DNA of 64,000 bases from Proteobacteria bacterium DTSAM18 (GCA_028767165.1 JARACJ010000016.1:1-64000), one strand, 5' to 3'. Counted from the first letter of the stretch, positions 36,094-45,990 are shown. Made by a program: numbers and translations. The notes: generated from the letters alone by a model not told the origin.

Positions 36094-37290
36094 TCAGGAC
36101 GAGCCGGTCGCACCCACACGTCGCTCCCTCCACAGCACGGCCATCGTGGAGGCGGAGAGGAGCGCCACGGCACCACTGAATCCGATGCCAGCGCCCCGGA
36201 GTCCCCACGTGTCTGCTGCCCATCCGACGCCGATCACGGGCAGGGAGATCGCCAGGTAGACGACGAGGAAGAACGAGGACGCAAGCTCGGCCCGCTGGTC
36301 GACGGGTGCCGCCGCGTTGAGCTCACCGAGCGCGGAGCGGAAGCCGACGCCCTGGCCGAGACCGGCGACGATGACGGCGAACACCAGGATGGCGACCGAC
36401 TCGAGCCGCAGCCCGACGGCGAACGAGAGCATGCCAGCGGTGATCAGGGCGCACCCGGAGGCGAGGGCCGCGCGGCCGAGGGGACGCACCAGGGCGAGCT
36501 GGCCCACGGCGGACGAGGCGAAGAGCGCGAAGACCGAGACGCCCGTGAGCGTGGCACCGGGAATCCCCACCAGCCGACGCAGCATGGCAGGCCAGACCGC
36601 CGTGAAGAGGCCCAGCACCGCGAAGCCTGCGAAGCCAGCGAGGGCTGCGCGGACGAAGGTGCCCCGAACCTGTGGCGGTACCGTGGGCAGCACGATGCGA
36701 AAGGCCTCTCGCCGGGAAGGGACCGTCTCTCCCACACACCAGATGCCGAGGGTCACCACCACGAGCAGAACGAGGTGGAAGGCGTAGGGCAGCCGAAGGG
36801 GAGCGGGGGCGAGATCGGCCAGGAGGCCAGCGACCAGCGGACCGGTGCCCAGTCCACCCATGTTCGCCAGCGTGGCCACCAGGGTGGCTCGTTCCGCGTG
36901 TTCCTCCCCCGCGAGATCCACGAGCGTCGCCGTCGCGGTCCCCGTGAAGATGCCGGCGGCGAGGCCCGAGAGGACGCGGCCGACGATCAGCCAGCCCAGG
37001 CCGTCCGCACCCATGAAGACGATCCCACTGACCGCGGCACAGGCAAGGCCGGGCAGCAGGACCAGCCGCCGACCGAGCACGTCGGACGCACGACCGAACA
37101 ACAGCAGGGCCGTGAGGACCCCGAGGGCATAGGCAGCGAAGACGAGGGTGACGGCGGCCGTCGAGAAGCCGAACCGTTCCTGGTAGATCACGTACAGGGA
37201 CGTTGGTAGCGTCGACCCGAGCATGATGACGAAGAACGCGGCCGCCACCACCCAGAAGTCGCGACGTGGCTGTGTGGGCCGTACCTGCAT
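36094..37290 (-). CDS. MFS transporter
   Basis: The 398-residue protein has 12 predicted membrane segments and the MFS loop motif between segments 2 and 3 (LLFGRASDVLGRRLV). It resembles proton-driven drug or metabolite exporters. Its ATG overlaps the stop of the hydroxylase gene by one base (TGATG), so it is the last gene of the catabolic operon and may export or import the pathway substrate. Confidence 0.9.
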   Translation of the reverse strand: MQVRPTQPRRDFWVVAAAFFVIMLGSTLPTSLYVIYQERFGFSTAAVTLVFAAYALGVLTALLLFGRASDVLGRRLVLLPGLACAAVSGIVFMGADGLGWLIVGRVLSGLAAGIFTGTATATLVDLAGEEHAERATLVATLANMGGLGTGPLVAGLLADLAPAPLRLPYAFHLVLLVVVTLGIWCVGETVPSRREAFRIVLPTVPPQVRGTFVRAALAGFAGFAVLGLFTAVWPAMLRRLVGIPGATLTGVSVFALFASSAVGQLALVRPLGRAALASGCALITAGMLSFAVGLRLESVAILVFAVIVAGLGQGVGFRSALGELNAAAPVDQRAELASSFFLVVYLAISLPVIGVGWAADTWGLRGAGIGFSGAVALLSASTMAVLWRERRVGATGSS

Positions 37291-38813
37291 CAGCGCGCCT
37301 CGCAGCTCGGCGCCAGGCGGGTGATGGCGGCGCAGGTGCTGTCCAGGAGATCGCGGGTGGCGATGTGACCGATGTAGCCGTCGGGACGCACGAGGATCAG
37401 CGCGTCACCCGGCGTGCCGTAGCTGCGATGCAGGGTCGAGCGGGCGTGGCGCTCGCTGACGACCAGACGCCGAAGGGACGCGCCCTTGGCGGGCCACGGT
37501 AGCCTCTCCAGCGCGTCGGCTGCGCCGGTGCCCGTGGCGATGGCCGTGAAGTGCGGACCTCGGAGCCTGTCGAACAGGCGGCCCTGCGTGCCCGTTCCGT
37601 CGACGAGCATCGCATCCGGCGCACGATCGCCGACGCGCAGGGTCGTGGTCGAGTCCGATGTCCCTGGCGCGAGCGGACCGCCGAAGTAGGTGATGCCGAG
37701 CTGCTGTTCGTCCTTGCCCCTCTTGATGCTGGAAGGGTCCAGGGAGCCGATGCCCTCGTACTTCTTCGTCGACAGGCCGAGCACGCTGGCCGCCACCGGC
37801 CTTCGCTCCGCCTCGTAGCTGTCGAGGAGGTCCGCCGGGGCGCCCGCGAGGACCTGGGCGAGCTTCCAGCCGAGGTTGTAGCCATCCTGGATGCCGGTGT
37901 TGAGGCCCTGTCCGCCCGCGGGCGTGTGGACGTGGGCGGCATCGCCGGCGAGGAACACCCGTCCGGACCTGTAGGCGTCCGCGAGGCGGATGTTCGGCCG
38001 GAACACGGACGTCCACGCGATGTCGCCGAGCTCGACCCGCGGGTTGCGCATCACCGCCCGGACCCGCCTGTTCAACGCCTCTCTCGTCAGCTCGGGCTCC
38101 TCGTCGGGAGCCAGCCGGAACATCCACTGGAAGAGCTCGCCGTGGGGAAGCGGGCAGGCGCCCACGAATCGACCGCGCCGGGCCGGCCAGATGTGCCAGC
38201 GGTCCCGTGAGAGCGCGCCCCCCACGAGGGTGGCGTCGGCGATGAGCATCCGATCCTGGGCGTCGGTCGAGCCGACGAACGGGATGCCGAGTTGCTTGCG
38301 CACCTGACTCGCACCACCGTCGGCGCCCACGAGGTAGCGCGCGGTGATCTCCTGCCGGCCCGCTCGCGTGGCCACGGTCGCGGTGACCGTGTGCGGGTCC
38401 TGTCGAAGCTCCAGCAGCTCCACGCCATGCTCCACCGGGGTTCCGAGCTGTGCGAGCCGCTGCTGCAACAGGCGGTCGGTGCGGAACTGGGGGAGCATCC
38501 AGGTGTTGGGGTACGGGACGTCCGCGGAGGGCTGGCGCCAGGCCATCATCCGCCACGGGAGGGTGAACGGGCCCAGGTGGAGCCCGAGCTTGGGGTACAG
38601 GCGCCCTTCCGCAAGGATCGGGTCGAGCACGCCGAGGTCCTCGAAGACCTCCAGGCTCCTGGGCTGCAGGCCCTTGGCGCGTGAGCCGTCGAAGGCGCCC
38701 TCCGCCTTGTCGATGACCCGCACGGACAGGCCCCTGCGCACGAGATCGATGGCCAGGGCCGAACCGGTCGGCCCGGCTCCGGCAATGAGGACGTCGTGGA
38801 TCGGATGCGTCAT
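37290..38813 (-). CDS. FAD-dependent aromatic hydroxylase (PheA/TfdB-like)
   Basis: The 507-residue flavoprotein should hydroxylate a phenol-like or polyketide substrate with NAD(P)H and oxygen. The N-terminal FAD motif is IAGAGPTGSALAIDLVRRG, the DG motif is ARYLVGADGGAS, and the GD motif is GRVFLAGDAAHVHTPAGGQG. A C-terminal thioredoxin-like domain (residues about 400-507) ends the chain as in phenol 2-monooxygenase relatives. It overlaps the upstream hydrolase gene by four bases (ATGA). Confidence 0.92.
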   Translation of the reverse strand: MTHPIHDVLIAGAGPTGSALAIDLVRRGLSVRVIDKAEGAFDGSRAKGLQPRSLEVFEDLGVLDPILAEGRLYPKLGLHLGPFTLPWRMMAWRQPSADVPYPNTWMLPQFRTDRLLQQRLAQLGTPVEHGVELLELRQDPHTVTATVATRAGRQEITARYLVGADGGASQVRKQLGIPFVGSTDAQDRMLIADATLVGGALSRDRWHIWPARRGRFVGACPLPHGELFQWMFRLAPDEEPELTREALNRRVRAVMRNPRVELGDIAWTSVFRPNIRLADAYRSGRVFLAGDAAHVHTPAGGQGLNTGIQDGYNLGWKLAQVLAGAPADLLDSYEAERRPVAASVLGLSTKKYEGIGSLDPSSIKRGKDEQQLGITYFGGPLAPGTSDSTTTLRVGDRAPDAMLVDGTGTQGRLFDRLRGPHFTAIATGTGAADALERLPWPAKGASLRRLVVSERHARSTLHRSYGTPGDALILVRPDGYIGHIATRDLLDSTCAAITRLAPSCEAR

Positions 38814-39706
38814 CTTCCACTCTCCGTTCCGATGGCTGCGACGAAGGCAGCCAGGTGTTCCGCCACTTTCGCGGGCTGCTCGATGGGGGGCATGTGACCG
38901 CACCTCGCGATGACGTGGCTCGTGTGAGGCCGCAGCAGCGTGCCAGCGGCGTCGAGCTTGCTGCCCGGCGTGACCTGGTCGGCATCGCCCCACAGCAGCA
39001 TCGTGGGGATGTCCAGCGTCGCGGTGCGGCGGAACAGCTCCTCACGACCGGAGAGCCGGAGGTGCTGCAGCGTGTCGAACAACGCGAACATCGTGCCCTG
39101 GCAGCGGAAGGCGTCCCGCACCATGGCAGCCAGCTCCTCGCCAAGTGCAGGATCGGCGACTTCCCGTGCCATGTGGCCCTCGAGCATGCGGCGGCCCATC
39201 CACCGGGCCACCGGGCCGGCCACGAGATCGTGACCCAGGGCGCGGTGCAGGGGGAGCATGGGGCGCTCCAGTCCTGCGGGGCTGATGAGGGTCAGGCTGG
39301 AGACCCAGGGTCGATCCTGGGCGAACGCCATGGCCACGAGGGCGCCCATCGAGGTGCCCAGCACGTGCACGGGTCCGTCGTGGCGAACCCATCCGAGAAG
39401 CTCATCGAGCTGGCGGACGAACAGCGCCTCGTCGTAGGTCGCCGTGACCCGGTCCGAGTATCCGCGACCGTAGAGGCTGTAGGCGAGGGTCCGGAAACCC
39501 CGAGCGTGCAGGGGCGAGGTCAGCCGATCCCAGAAGGGCAGGGGAACCGTGAGCCCGCCGATCAGCGCGACGAGCTCGCCTCGTTCCGGCCCCGAGATCT
39601 CGACCTGGGTGGTGCCGTCGGAGAGCGCGACGTAGGCGCCGCGCAGGCTGCGACGTGCGTGGTCGTCGAGTCGAAGATCCTCGCCGGGGGCGACGAAGTA
39701 CCTCAT
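38810..39706 (-). CDS. Alpha/beta hydrolase of the catabolic operon (second)
   Basis: The 298-residue protein has the nucleophile motif LGTSMGALVA, a GRGYSDRV strand-helix turn, an Asp in LLWGDADQVTPG and a His in RCGHMPPIEQP. This completes a triad like those of meta-cleavage hydrolases or haloalkane-dehalogenase relatives. It overlaps both neighbours by four bases. Chance of a ring-fission-product role is moderate; no ring-cleavage dioxygenase is next to it. Confidence 0.88.
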   Translation of the reverse strand: MRYFVAPGEDLRLDDHARRSLRGAYVALSDGTTQVEISGPERGELVALIGGLTVPLPFWDRLTSPLHARGFRTLAYSLYGRGYSDRVTATYDEALFVRQLDELLGWVRHDGPVHVLGTSMGALVAMAFAQDRPWVSSLTLISPAGLERPMLPLHRALGHDLVAGPVARWMGRRMLEGHMAREVADPALGEELAAMVRDAFRCQGTMFALFDTLQHLRLSGREELFRRTATLDIPTMLLWGDADQVTPGSKLDAAGTLLRPHTSHVIARCGHMPPIEQPAKVAEHLAAFVAAIGTESGR

Positions 39707-40548
39707 GGGGTGGTCCGGGAGCTGGTGGTCGGGTCGTCCAGGCCATGCAGGAAGGTGGCCACGGCCTGGCTGACCCACGCGGGGTCCTCCTCCGGCAGCA
39801 GGTGCCCACCCGTGGGGTGGACCTTCTCCACCGCACCCTCGATGTCGCGCGCGAAGAACTGCCCATCGATGCCGGCGCTCCGCAGCACGAGGGTGGGGAC
39901 GCGGATGCGTCCGATCTCATGGCTGCGGTCGGGTTGCAGTGTGGCCACGACGTCGACGAAGGCCGAGCGGTTTCCCGGCCGGCACATCAGCTGGAAGGCC
40001 CGCTCGACCCTCGCATCGTCGATGACGCTCGCGTCGCGCCCCACGACCGCACGCAGGTTGCGGGCGATCAGTGCCTTGGGCATCCACGTTCGCAGGAGGG
40101 CGCCGCTCCATCGGCCCTGGGCGAGACGCACGGCCATGGGCCGGGACTTGCCCGGGTAGCCGGTCGCATTGACCAGCACGAGCGCGCGCACCAGCGATGG
40201 GTGATCCAGGGCCAGGTTCCACGCGATGTGGCCTCCCAGGGAGCTGCCCACGACCGTCACGGAAGGCACGTCCAGCTGTGCGAGGAAGCGGGCGATCGTG
40301 GAGGCGCAGGTGGTCACCCGGTAGTCCCGATCCGGCCGGGGCCCCGTGAGCCCGAAGCCCGGCAGGTCGAGTCGGATCACGTCGAACGCGTCGGAGAGCC
40401 GGGTGGATACGTCCGTGAATTGATGCAGGGAGGCCCCGCTTCCGTGGAGCAGGAGGACGGTCGGACCGTGCCCGCTGCGCTTGTAGTGGAGGGGGCGTCC
40501 GTCGACCTCGACGAAGCGAGAGTCCTGTTGTGCAAGGGTCCATTTCAT
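39703..40548 (-). CDS. Alpha/beta hydrolase of the catabolic operon (first)
   Basis: The 281-residue protein has LLLHGSGASLHQF (oxyanion region), nucleophile motif VGSSLGGHIAWN, an Asp near RSAGIDGQFF and a His in TGGHLLPEEDP. It is the first enzyme gene after the regulator. Coding-strand TATAGA (plus 40572-40577) lies 23 bases before the ATG as a candidate -10. Confidence 0.88.
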   Translation of the reverse strand: MKWTLAQQDSRFVEVDGRPLHYKRSGHGPTVLLLHGSGASLHQFTDVSTRLSDAFDVIRLDLPGFGLTGPRPDRDYRVTTCASTIARFLAQLDVPSVTVVGSSLGGHIAWNLALDHPSLVRALVLVNATGYPGKSRPMAVRLAQGRWSGALLRTWMPKALIARNLRAVVGRDASVIDDARVERAFQLMCRPGNRSAFVDVVATLQPDRSHEIGRIRVPTLVLRSAGIDGQFFARDIEGAVEKVHPTGGHLLPEEDPAWVSQAVATFLHGLDDPTTSSRTTP

Positions 40549-40637
40549 GTTTCGGCAACACCGTTTTCGTTTCTATAGCTGCGGCGGCCACAGACGTCCA
40601 CGGGTTTGTCGATCCGGTCAGCCCGGAGGGGGCCGGG

Positions 40638-41285
40638 TCAGGCGTCGCGCTCGTCGAGCCGGTGGGCCAGGCCGGCGATGAGAAGGTCGAGCCCGAACGC
40701 GAACTCCTCATCGAGGGAGATCGGCAGGGCGTCGCCCACGGCCGCCGTGGCGGGGTGCGTCTGCGACAGGGCCGCCTTCAGGGCGCCGGTATCCGCCCCC
40801 GCTCCGGTGCCACCGGTCTGGATGGCGAAGCCGAGGACGTAGCGCGCGAGGGAGGCGTAGGTGCGGGCGGCAAAGTGCGGCGGGAACCCGTTCTCCAGGA
40901 GCACAGCGAGACAGCGCTCGCGGAGGAGCATGGCGTTCGGGCCACTCGGCACCCGCTCGAGGAGCAGCGGGAGGGCGCCGCGGTGGTTCTTCATCGCGTG
41001 GTAGGCCGCCGTCGCCACCTGACGATACGCCTGCCGCCAGTCCATCCCCGAGAGCTCGCCGACGCCGGACACGGCGTGACGGAACAGGTGGTCGACGACT
41101 TCCGCGACCAGCTCCGTCCGGTTCTCGAAGTGACGGTAGAGCGTGGCCGTGCTCGAGCCGAGTTCTCGCGCCAGGGTCCGCATCGACAGGGCGTCTGCAC
41201 CCTGACCGTCGACGATCTCGAGGGCCTTGGCGATGATGTCCGCCCGGGGAAGGGGGGGACGGCCGGGAGTACGTCTGCTGCCCAT
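40638..41285 (-). CDS. TetR-family regulator of the catabolic operon
   Basis: The 215-residue protein has an N-terminal helix-turn-helix (ALSMRTLARELGSSTATLYRHFENRTELV, residues about 33-61) and a C-terminal TetR_C-type ligand domain (GFPPHFAARTYASLARYVLGF). It lies upstream on the same strand as the hydrolase/hydroxylase/MFS operon, separated by 89 bases that contain the promoter, so it probably represses that operon until a substrate binds. Confidence 0.92.
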   Translation of the reverse strand: MGSRRTPGRPPLPRADIIAKALEIVDGQGADALSMRTLARELGSSTATLYRHFENRTELVAEVVDHLFRHAVSGVGELSGMDWRQAYRQVATAAYHAMKNHRGALPLLLERVPSGPNAMLLRERCLAVLLENGFPPHFAARTYASLARYVLGFAIQTGGTGAGADTGALKAALSQTHPATAAVGDALPISLDEEFAFGLDLLIAGLAHRLDERDA

Positions 41286-41470
41286 GTGCTGGATCCGTCC
41301 TCGAGGGTGCAGGCCCTGGACGCGTGGTGGGTCGCCCGGGGCGGGTGGTGCCTGCGCAGTACCTACCCGTACCACCCTCCCACGTCGAAGGATCGCAGGC
41401 CCTGCTCCAGGTGTCGCCCGGCATCCTCCGGTGCGAGGCTGCGAGCTGTCCCTGCTTCCACGGTGAGGGT

Positions 41471-41492
41471 GGCGTGAGCTTCTGCTCACGCC
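41471..41492 (-). terminator. Hairpin terminator overlapping the stop of the thioredoxin-reductase-like gene
   Basis: GGCGTGAGC-TTCT-GCTCACGCC is a perfect 9-bp stem. The stop codon of the gene at 41486 lies in the stem. The arms equal the outer arms of the hairpin at 36027. Confidence 0.6.
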
Positions 41493-42448
41493 CCTTTCGT
41501 GCCTTGCGCCACCACCCCACGGGGCAGGTCGCCGGCCAGCAGCAGCATCCCGTTGACGAAGCCGCCCATCATGGTGCCCTCGGCCGCGGCCACGATGACC
41601 TGCTGGGGACCCTGGGCGGCGTCGCCCACGGCATACAGGCCGGGCACACCGGTGGCGCCGTGGTCGTCGACCTGGATCTGGCCGGCGAACATGCCCTCGG
41701 TGTGGAGGAGGCAGCCGAGCTTCTCCGGCAGGTGGGAGCGCTGCCGCACCGGCGCACTGGTGAACACGGCGGCGGGGCCGAGGTGCTCGCCGGTGGTGAG
41801 GACGACGTCGGCCACGGTGCCGTCGGATCCGGCGACGAGGCGCTGGACCGGCGCACGGAAGCGGACGCCCAGCTCGGAGAGGGCCCGCTGTTCCTCAGCG
41901 TCGATGACGAACGGGGGAACGGGGCAGATCGTCAGATCCGTCGACCAGCCTCGGAGGGCCCGGGCCAGCTGCAGCGCGTGAGGGGACTGGGCGAGGAGCA
42001 CGAAGGGGCGGTCCTGGACCTCCCAGCCATGGCAGTAGGGGCAGTGGAAGACGCCGCTGCCCCACAGCGCACGAAGGCCGTCGATGGGCGGGAGCTCGTC
42101 GACGACGCCGGTGGCGAGGATCACCTGGGCGGCGGTGGTGCGGCGGCCGTCGGCGTCGGTCAGGACGAAGGTGCCGTCCTCGGCCCGCGCGGCGTCCACC
42201 ACCTGCACCTCACGAACGGCGACGGAGGGGTAGGGCGTGAGCTGCTGTCGTCCGATGCGGTGGAGCTCGTGGGGGGAGGTGCCATCACGGGTGAACACGT
42301 TGTGGGCGCCGGCCGCGGGCGCGTTGCGGGGGGCGCCGGCGTCGAACAGGACGGTGGCCCGGCGGGAACGTCCGAGGATGAGGGCGGCGGACAGCCCGGC
42401 CGGGCCTCCGCCGACGATGGCGATCTCGAATTCGGGTGTGGGGGTCAT
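41486..42448 (-). CDS. Thioredoxin-reductase-like FAD/NAD(P) disulfide oxidoreductase
   Basis: The 320-residue flavoprotein has the FAD motif [13 protein letters not shown], the redox-active pair Cys136-Cys139 in FHCPYCHGWE and the C-terminal GLYAVGDAA block. The NAD(P)-binding glycine motif is weak (VLLAQSPHALQLARAL), unlike true thioredoxin reductases, so it belongs to the diverged TrxR-like group. It is probably controlled by the Rrf2 regulator just upstream on the same strand. Confidence 0.9.
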   Translation of the reverse strand: MTPTPEFEIAIVGGGPAGLSAALILGRSRRATVLFDAGAPRNAPAAGAHNVFTRDGTSPHELHRIGRQQLTPYPSVAVREVQVVDAARAEDGTFVLTDADGRRTTAAQVILATGVVDELPPIDGLRALWGSGVFHCPYCHGWEVQDRPFVLLAQSPHALQLARALRGWSTDLTICPVPPFVIDAEEQRALSELGVRFRAPVQRLVAGSDGTVADVVLTTGEHLGPAAVFTSAPVRQRSHLPEKLGCLLHTEGMFAGQIQVDDHGATGVPGLYAVGDAAQGPQQVIVAAAEGTMMGGFVNGMLLLAGDLPRGVVAQGTKGA

Positions 42449-42527
42449 CGTGGCTCCTCCTGGGGAGTGCTCGGTCCGGCCGTCGGGGTGCCCTGGTCGG
42501 ACGTGGTGGGGGGGCGACACAACTAAT

Positions 42528-42544
42528 GTGATTTCAAAAGTAAC
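42528..42544. promoter_or_regulatory. AT-rich imperfect dyad before the thioredoxin-reductase-like gene
   Basis: GTGATTTCAAAAGTAAC matches its own reverse complement at ten of sixteen positions and is the only clearly AT-rich patch between the Rrf2 gene and its neighbour. It is a plausible Rrf2 binding site overlapping the promoter. Confidence 0.35.
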
Positions 42545-42616
42545 AAAAAGGGGCGCAGGTGTCCATCCATCATCCGCACGGGTACCCGGTCGGGACGCCA
42601 TGAGCGGGGAGGAAGG

Positions 42617-43093
42617 TCAGTCTTCGGCGTCTTCCGGGTCTTCGGGAGGGGCCCAGGGTCGCCGGCCGGTCACCTTCAGCCGTACTTCGTAGTCCGCCGC
42701 CAGGTCGGCCACGGTGACGCCGGTCAGGGACGCGCGGAAGGTGGCCTCGGCGGAGCGCAGCGCCTCGTCCAGCGCGGCGTTGGCGGCCTGCTCGAGCAGG
42801 CAGTGGGGATCATCCTCGGATCGGCCCACGGCGAACAGGGTGGGGGAGCCGAGCGCCTCGTACAGCTCGAGGAGCGAGATGTCCTCCAGGGATGCCGTCA
42901 GGCGCCAGCCACCGCCCTGGCCCCGGGTGGAGGACACCCAACCGCGTTCCCGCAGCCCCGCCATGGTCCGGCGGACGAAGGCGGCATCGGTGTTCAGCAT
43001 CCGGCCGATCTGGGCGGAGGTGGCGGGGCCGTCCATGTCCTTCATGTGGAGCAGGACGTGCAGGACGCGGGGCAGGCGGCGGTCGGTTCGCAT
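42617..43093 (-). CDS. Rrf2-family transcriptional regulator
   Basis: The 158-residue protein has a winged helix-turn-helix (GPATSAQIGRMLNTDAAFVRRTMAGLRERG) and the Rrf2 wing GQGGGWRLTASLEDISLLELYEAL. It has a single Cys in DPHCLLEQ rather than the three-cysteine Fe-S cluster of IscR/NsrR, so it is closer to redox or thiol sensors of the YwnA type. It probably regulates the adjacent oxidoreductase gene. Confidence 0.92.
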   Translation of the reverse strand: MRTDRRLPRVLHVLLHMKDMDGPATSAQIGRMLNTDAAFVRRTMAGLRERGWVSSTRGQGGGWRLTASLEDISLLELYEALGSPTLFAVGRSEDDPHCLLEQAANAALDEALRSAEATFRASLTGVTVADLAADYEVRLKVTGRRPWAPPEDPEDAED

Positions 43094-43169
43094 GGCGGCA
43101 GTGTACGCCGGCAGTGCGCCGGACGCACGAGGGGCTGCCGTGCCCAGGGTCGAATCGGGCCGCGCAGGG

Positions 43170-43454
43170 TCAGCTCGACTGCCCCTTGCTGCCGTGGTCC
43201 TTCCGACCGCCGTGGCCACCTCGGCCCTGGAGGCCGCCGCGATCGGCGTGTCCGTCCCGGCCACCGTGCCGGGCCTGGTCGTCGTGTGCCTCGTGTTCCT
43301 TGATCTTGCCCGGAGCACCGGTATCAGTGTTCCCGTCGTGCTCGCCCGGGCCGCCGTGCTTTTTCGACAGGCGGTAGCGGGCCGGAGCGTGCCGGTGGCG
43401 GGAGGTGGTCATGAGGGGGCGGAATGGCTTGGCCTGGTGTCGTGTCGGTCTCAT
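43170..43454 (-). CDS. Small, very hydrophilic Gly/His-rich protein
   Basis: The 94-residue product is almost free of hydrophobic residues after residue 25 and is dominated by Gly, His, Lys, Arg and Asp (GGRDGHADRGG, GGHGGRKDHG). It should be disordered, like hydrophilins or stress-tolerance proteins, or bind metal. AGGAG lies six bases before the ATG at 43454, which supports translation. No family is recognised. It faces away from katG and shares the intergenic region with it. Confidence 0.45.
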   Translation of the reverse strand: MRPTRHQAKPFRPLMTTSRHRHAPARYRLSKKHGGPGEHDGNTDTGAPGKIKEHEAHDDQARHGGRDGHADRGGLQGRGGHGGRKDHGSKGQSS

Positions 43455-43617
43455 CGTGGCTCCTGGTCACGGGTGAATCGGCCCGGCGCCGCCGGGAGCA
43501 GGGCGGGGGTCGTAGACACGGGCTTAGCGACCCTCCGACCGCCGGGACACGCGCGTCGTCCCTGACAGGAGCACCCCGGAACGGACCTGACCCGACTGGC
43601 GGGTGGAATTCCAAATC

Positions 43618-43632
43618 ATAGTTCCTGGCTAT
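43618..43632. promoter_or_regulatory. OxyR-like box upstream of katG
   Basis: ATAG-TTCCTGG-CTAT is an exact ATAG-N7-CTAT half-site of OxyR, 76 bases before the katG start. The related box before ahpC shares the CCTGG-like centre when read on the other strand. No LysR-type gene is in the window. Confidence 0.5.
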
Positions 43633-43707
43633 CGATGGTGTGCGAAAGGTGTATTGGTTCATATCACCGTGAGAGGGAATGAAGGGACAGCATCCCAAGG
43701 AGGATCC

Positions 43708-45981
43708 ATGTCCGTTCCCAGCCTTCCCTCCCTCGGCGCATCGCGCCCGCTCCTGCTGCTGGCACTGCTCACCGCCTGCCAGCCGGCTGTCTCTCCCTCC
43801 GAGCCCGAGGCCGCACCTGTCGCCGCGGCCGAGGCAAGCACTGCCTTCGCCCCCGGTGAGGCGATCCCCAACGACCACTGGTGGCCCGACCAGCTCGATC
43901 TCCGCGCCCTGCGGCACAACGAGGCCGCGAGCCCCCATGGCGCCGACTTCGACCAGGCCGAGGCCTTCGCGCAGCTCGACCTCGACGCCGTCAAGGCCGA
44001 CATCGAAGAGGTCCTCACCACCAGCCAGGACTGGTGGCCGGCCGACTACGGCCACTACGGACCGATGATGGTCCGCCTGGCCTGGCACAGTGCCGGCACC
44101 TACCGCGTCATCGACGGACGCGGTGGATCCGACGGTGGCCAGCAGCGCTTCGAGCCGCTGAACAGCTGGCCCGACAACGCCAACCTCGACAAGGCACGCC
44201 GCCTGCTGTGGCCGGTGAAGTCGAAGTACGGCAGCGCCCTGTCCTGGGCGGATCTGATGGTCCTGGCCGGCAACGTCGGCATGGAGTCGATGGGCTTTCA
44301 GACCCTCGGCTTCTCCGGCGGCCGCGTCGACGACTGGGAGGCCGACCTCGTGTACTGGGGTCCCGAGGCCGAGATGCTGGGATCCGACCGCTTCCACGGT
44401 GACCGTGAGCTCGACAAGCCGCTGGGTGCGGCCCACATGGGCCTCATCTACGTCAACCCCGAGGGCCCGGACGGCAACGGCGATCCCGTGTCCGCCGCCC
44501 ACGACATCCGCACCACCTTCGGCCGCATGGCGATGAACGACGAGGAGACCGTCGCCCTCATCGCGGGTGGTCACACCTTCGGCAAGGCCCACGGCGCCGT
44601 CTCGGTCGACTGTGTCGGTCCGGAGCCTGCCGCCGCGGACATCACCGCCCAGGGCCTGGGCTGGCAGAACAGCTGCGGCGACGGAAAGGGCAAGGACGCC
44701 TTCACCAGCGGCCTCGAGGGCGCCTGGACGGCCGCGCCGAACCAATGGACCCACCAGTTCCTCACGTTCCTGTTCGACTTCGAGTGGGAGCAGCACGAGA
44801 GCCCCGCGGGCGCCATCCAGTGGCGGCCGGCCGACGGCAAGGCGGCGGACCTGGTGCCGGACGCCCACGACGAGACCGTGCGACACGCCCCGATGATGCT
44901 CACCACCGACCTGTCGCTGCGGGAGGACCCCTCCTACGGCGAGATCGCACGCCGGTTCCGCGACGACCCGGAGGCGTTCGAGCAGGCCTTCGCCCGGGCC
45001 TGGTTCAAGCTGACCCACCGCGATCTGGGACCCCGGTCCCGCTACGTGGGCGCAGAGGTGCCCGCCGAGGTGTTCGCCTGGCAGGACCCGCTGCCGGCGC
45101 TCGTCCACCCGGTCGTCTCCGACCGTGACGTGGCGTCCCTGAAGGCCGGCATCCTCGCGACCGGCCTCACGCCGTCCGAGCTGATCCGCACCGCGTGGGC
45201 CTCCGCCTCGACCTACCGCGACTCCGACATGCGCGGTGGTGCGAACGGCGCCCGTGTGCGTCTCGCCCCCCAGAAGGACTGGCAGGTCAACGACCCCGAG
45301 GAGCTCGCGAAGGTCATCGGCACGCTCGAGTCCGTCCAGAAGGGCTTCCACGACGCCCAGAAGGGTGGCAAGCGCATCTCCCTGGCCGACATGATCGTGC
45401 TCGGTGGTGCCGCAGGCATCGAGGAGGCCGCACGCCAGGCCGGGCACGAGGTCCACGTGCCGTTCACGCCTGGACGTGTCGACGCGACCCAGGAGCAGAC
45501 GGACGTGCAGTCCTTCGCGTTCCTCGAGCCCGAGGCCGACGGCTTCCGCAACTACTACACCGACGACGCCATCCGCAGCCCGGCAGACGCACTGGTGGAC
45601 AAGGCCGACCTGCTCGACCTCACCGTGCCGGAGATGACGGTGCTCGTGGGCGGACTGCGCGTGCTCGGCAACAACGCCGGGGACAGCTCCCACGGTGTGT
45701 TCACCCACGACGTCGGGACCCTGAGCAACGACTTCTTCGTCAACCTTCTGGACATGTCCACGACCTGGGCGCCCTCCGGTGACGGCTACGTGTTCGAGGG
45801 TCGCAGCGCGGGCGGTACGGTTCAGTGGACCGCCACCGAGACCGATCTCGTCTTCGGCTCCAACGCGGAGCTCCGCGCCGTGGCCGAGGCCTACGCGTAC
45901 GACGAGGATCTGTTCACCCGGGACTTCGTGTCGGCCTGGACCAAGGTCATGCAGGCCGACCGCTTCGACCTGCACCGCTGA
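43708..45981 (+). CDS. katG: Catalase-peroxidase with lipoprotein signal
   Basis: The 757-residue haem enzyme breaks down hydrogen peroxide. Distal residues Arg123, Trp126 and His127 ([12 protein letters not shown]), Tyr248 and Met274 of the Met-Tyr-Trp adduct, and proximal His289 ([11 protein letters not shown]) are all present, followed by the haem-free second domain. Unusually it starts with a hydrophobic leader ending LLALLTAC (Cys24) and an Ala/Pro/Glu linker, so it is predicted to be a lipid-anchored extracytoplasmic form, unlike normal cytosolic KatG. AAGGAGG precedes the ATG. An OxyR-like box lies upstream. Confidence 0.97.
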   Translation: MSVPSLPSLGASRPLLLLALLTACQPAVSPSEPEAAPVAAAEASTAFAPGEAIPNDHWWPDQLDLRALRHNEAASPHGADFDQAEAFAQLDLDAVKADIEEVLTTSQDWWPADYGHYGPMMVRLAWHSAGTYRVIDGRGGSDGGQQRFEPLNSWPDNANLDKARRLLWPVKSKYGSALSWADLMVLAGNVGMESMGFQTLGFSGGRVDDWEADLVYWGPEAEMLGSDRFHGDRELDKPLGAAHMGLIYVNPEGPDGNGDPVSAAHDIRTTFGRMAMNDEETVALIAGGHTFGKAHGAVSVDCVGPEPAAADITAQGLGWQNSCGDGKGKDAFTSGLEGAWTAAPNQWTHQFLTFLFDFEWEQHESPAGAIQWRPADGKAADLVPDAHDETVRHAPMMLTTDLSLREDPSYGEIARRFRDDPEAFEQAFARAWFKLTHRDLGPRSRYVGAEVPAEVFAWQDPLPALVHPVVSDRDVASLKAGILATGLTPSELIRTAWASASTYRDSDMRGGANGARVRLAPQKDWQVNDPEELAKVIGTLESVQKGFHDAQKGGKRISLADMIVLGGAAGIEEAARQAGHEVHVPFTPGRVDATQEQTDVQSFAFLEPEADGFRNYYTDDAIRSPADALVDKADLLDLTVPEMTVLVGGLRVLGNNAGDSSHGVFTHDVGTLSNDFFVNLLDMSTTWAPSGDGYVFEGRSAGGTVQWTATETDLVFGSNAELRAVAEAYAYDEDLFTRDFVSAWTKVMQADRFDLHR

Positions 45982-45990
45982 GGAGGCAAC

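Noticed and set aside
36027-41492. Two hairpins with identical GGCGTGAGC/GCTCACGCC arms as a dispersed repeat family
   Set aside because: Only nine bases per arm are shared, and both sit at gene ends, so coincident terminators are a simpler explanation.
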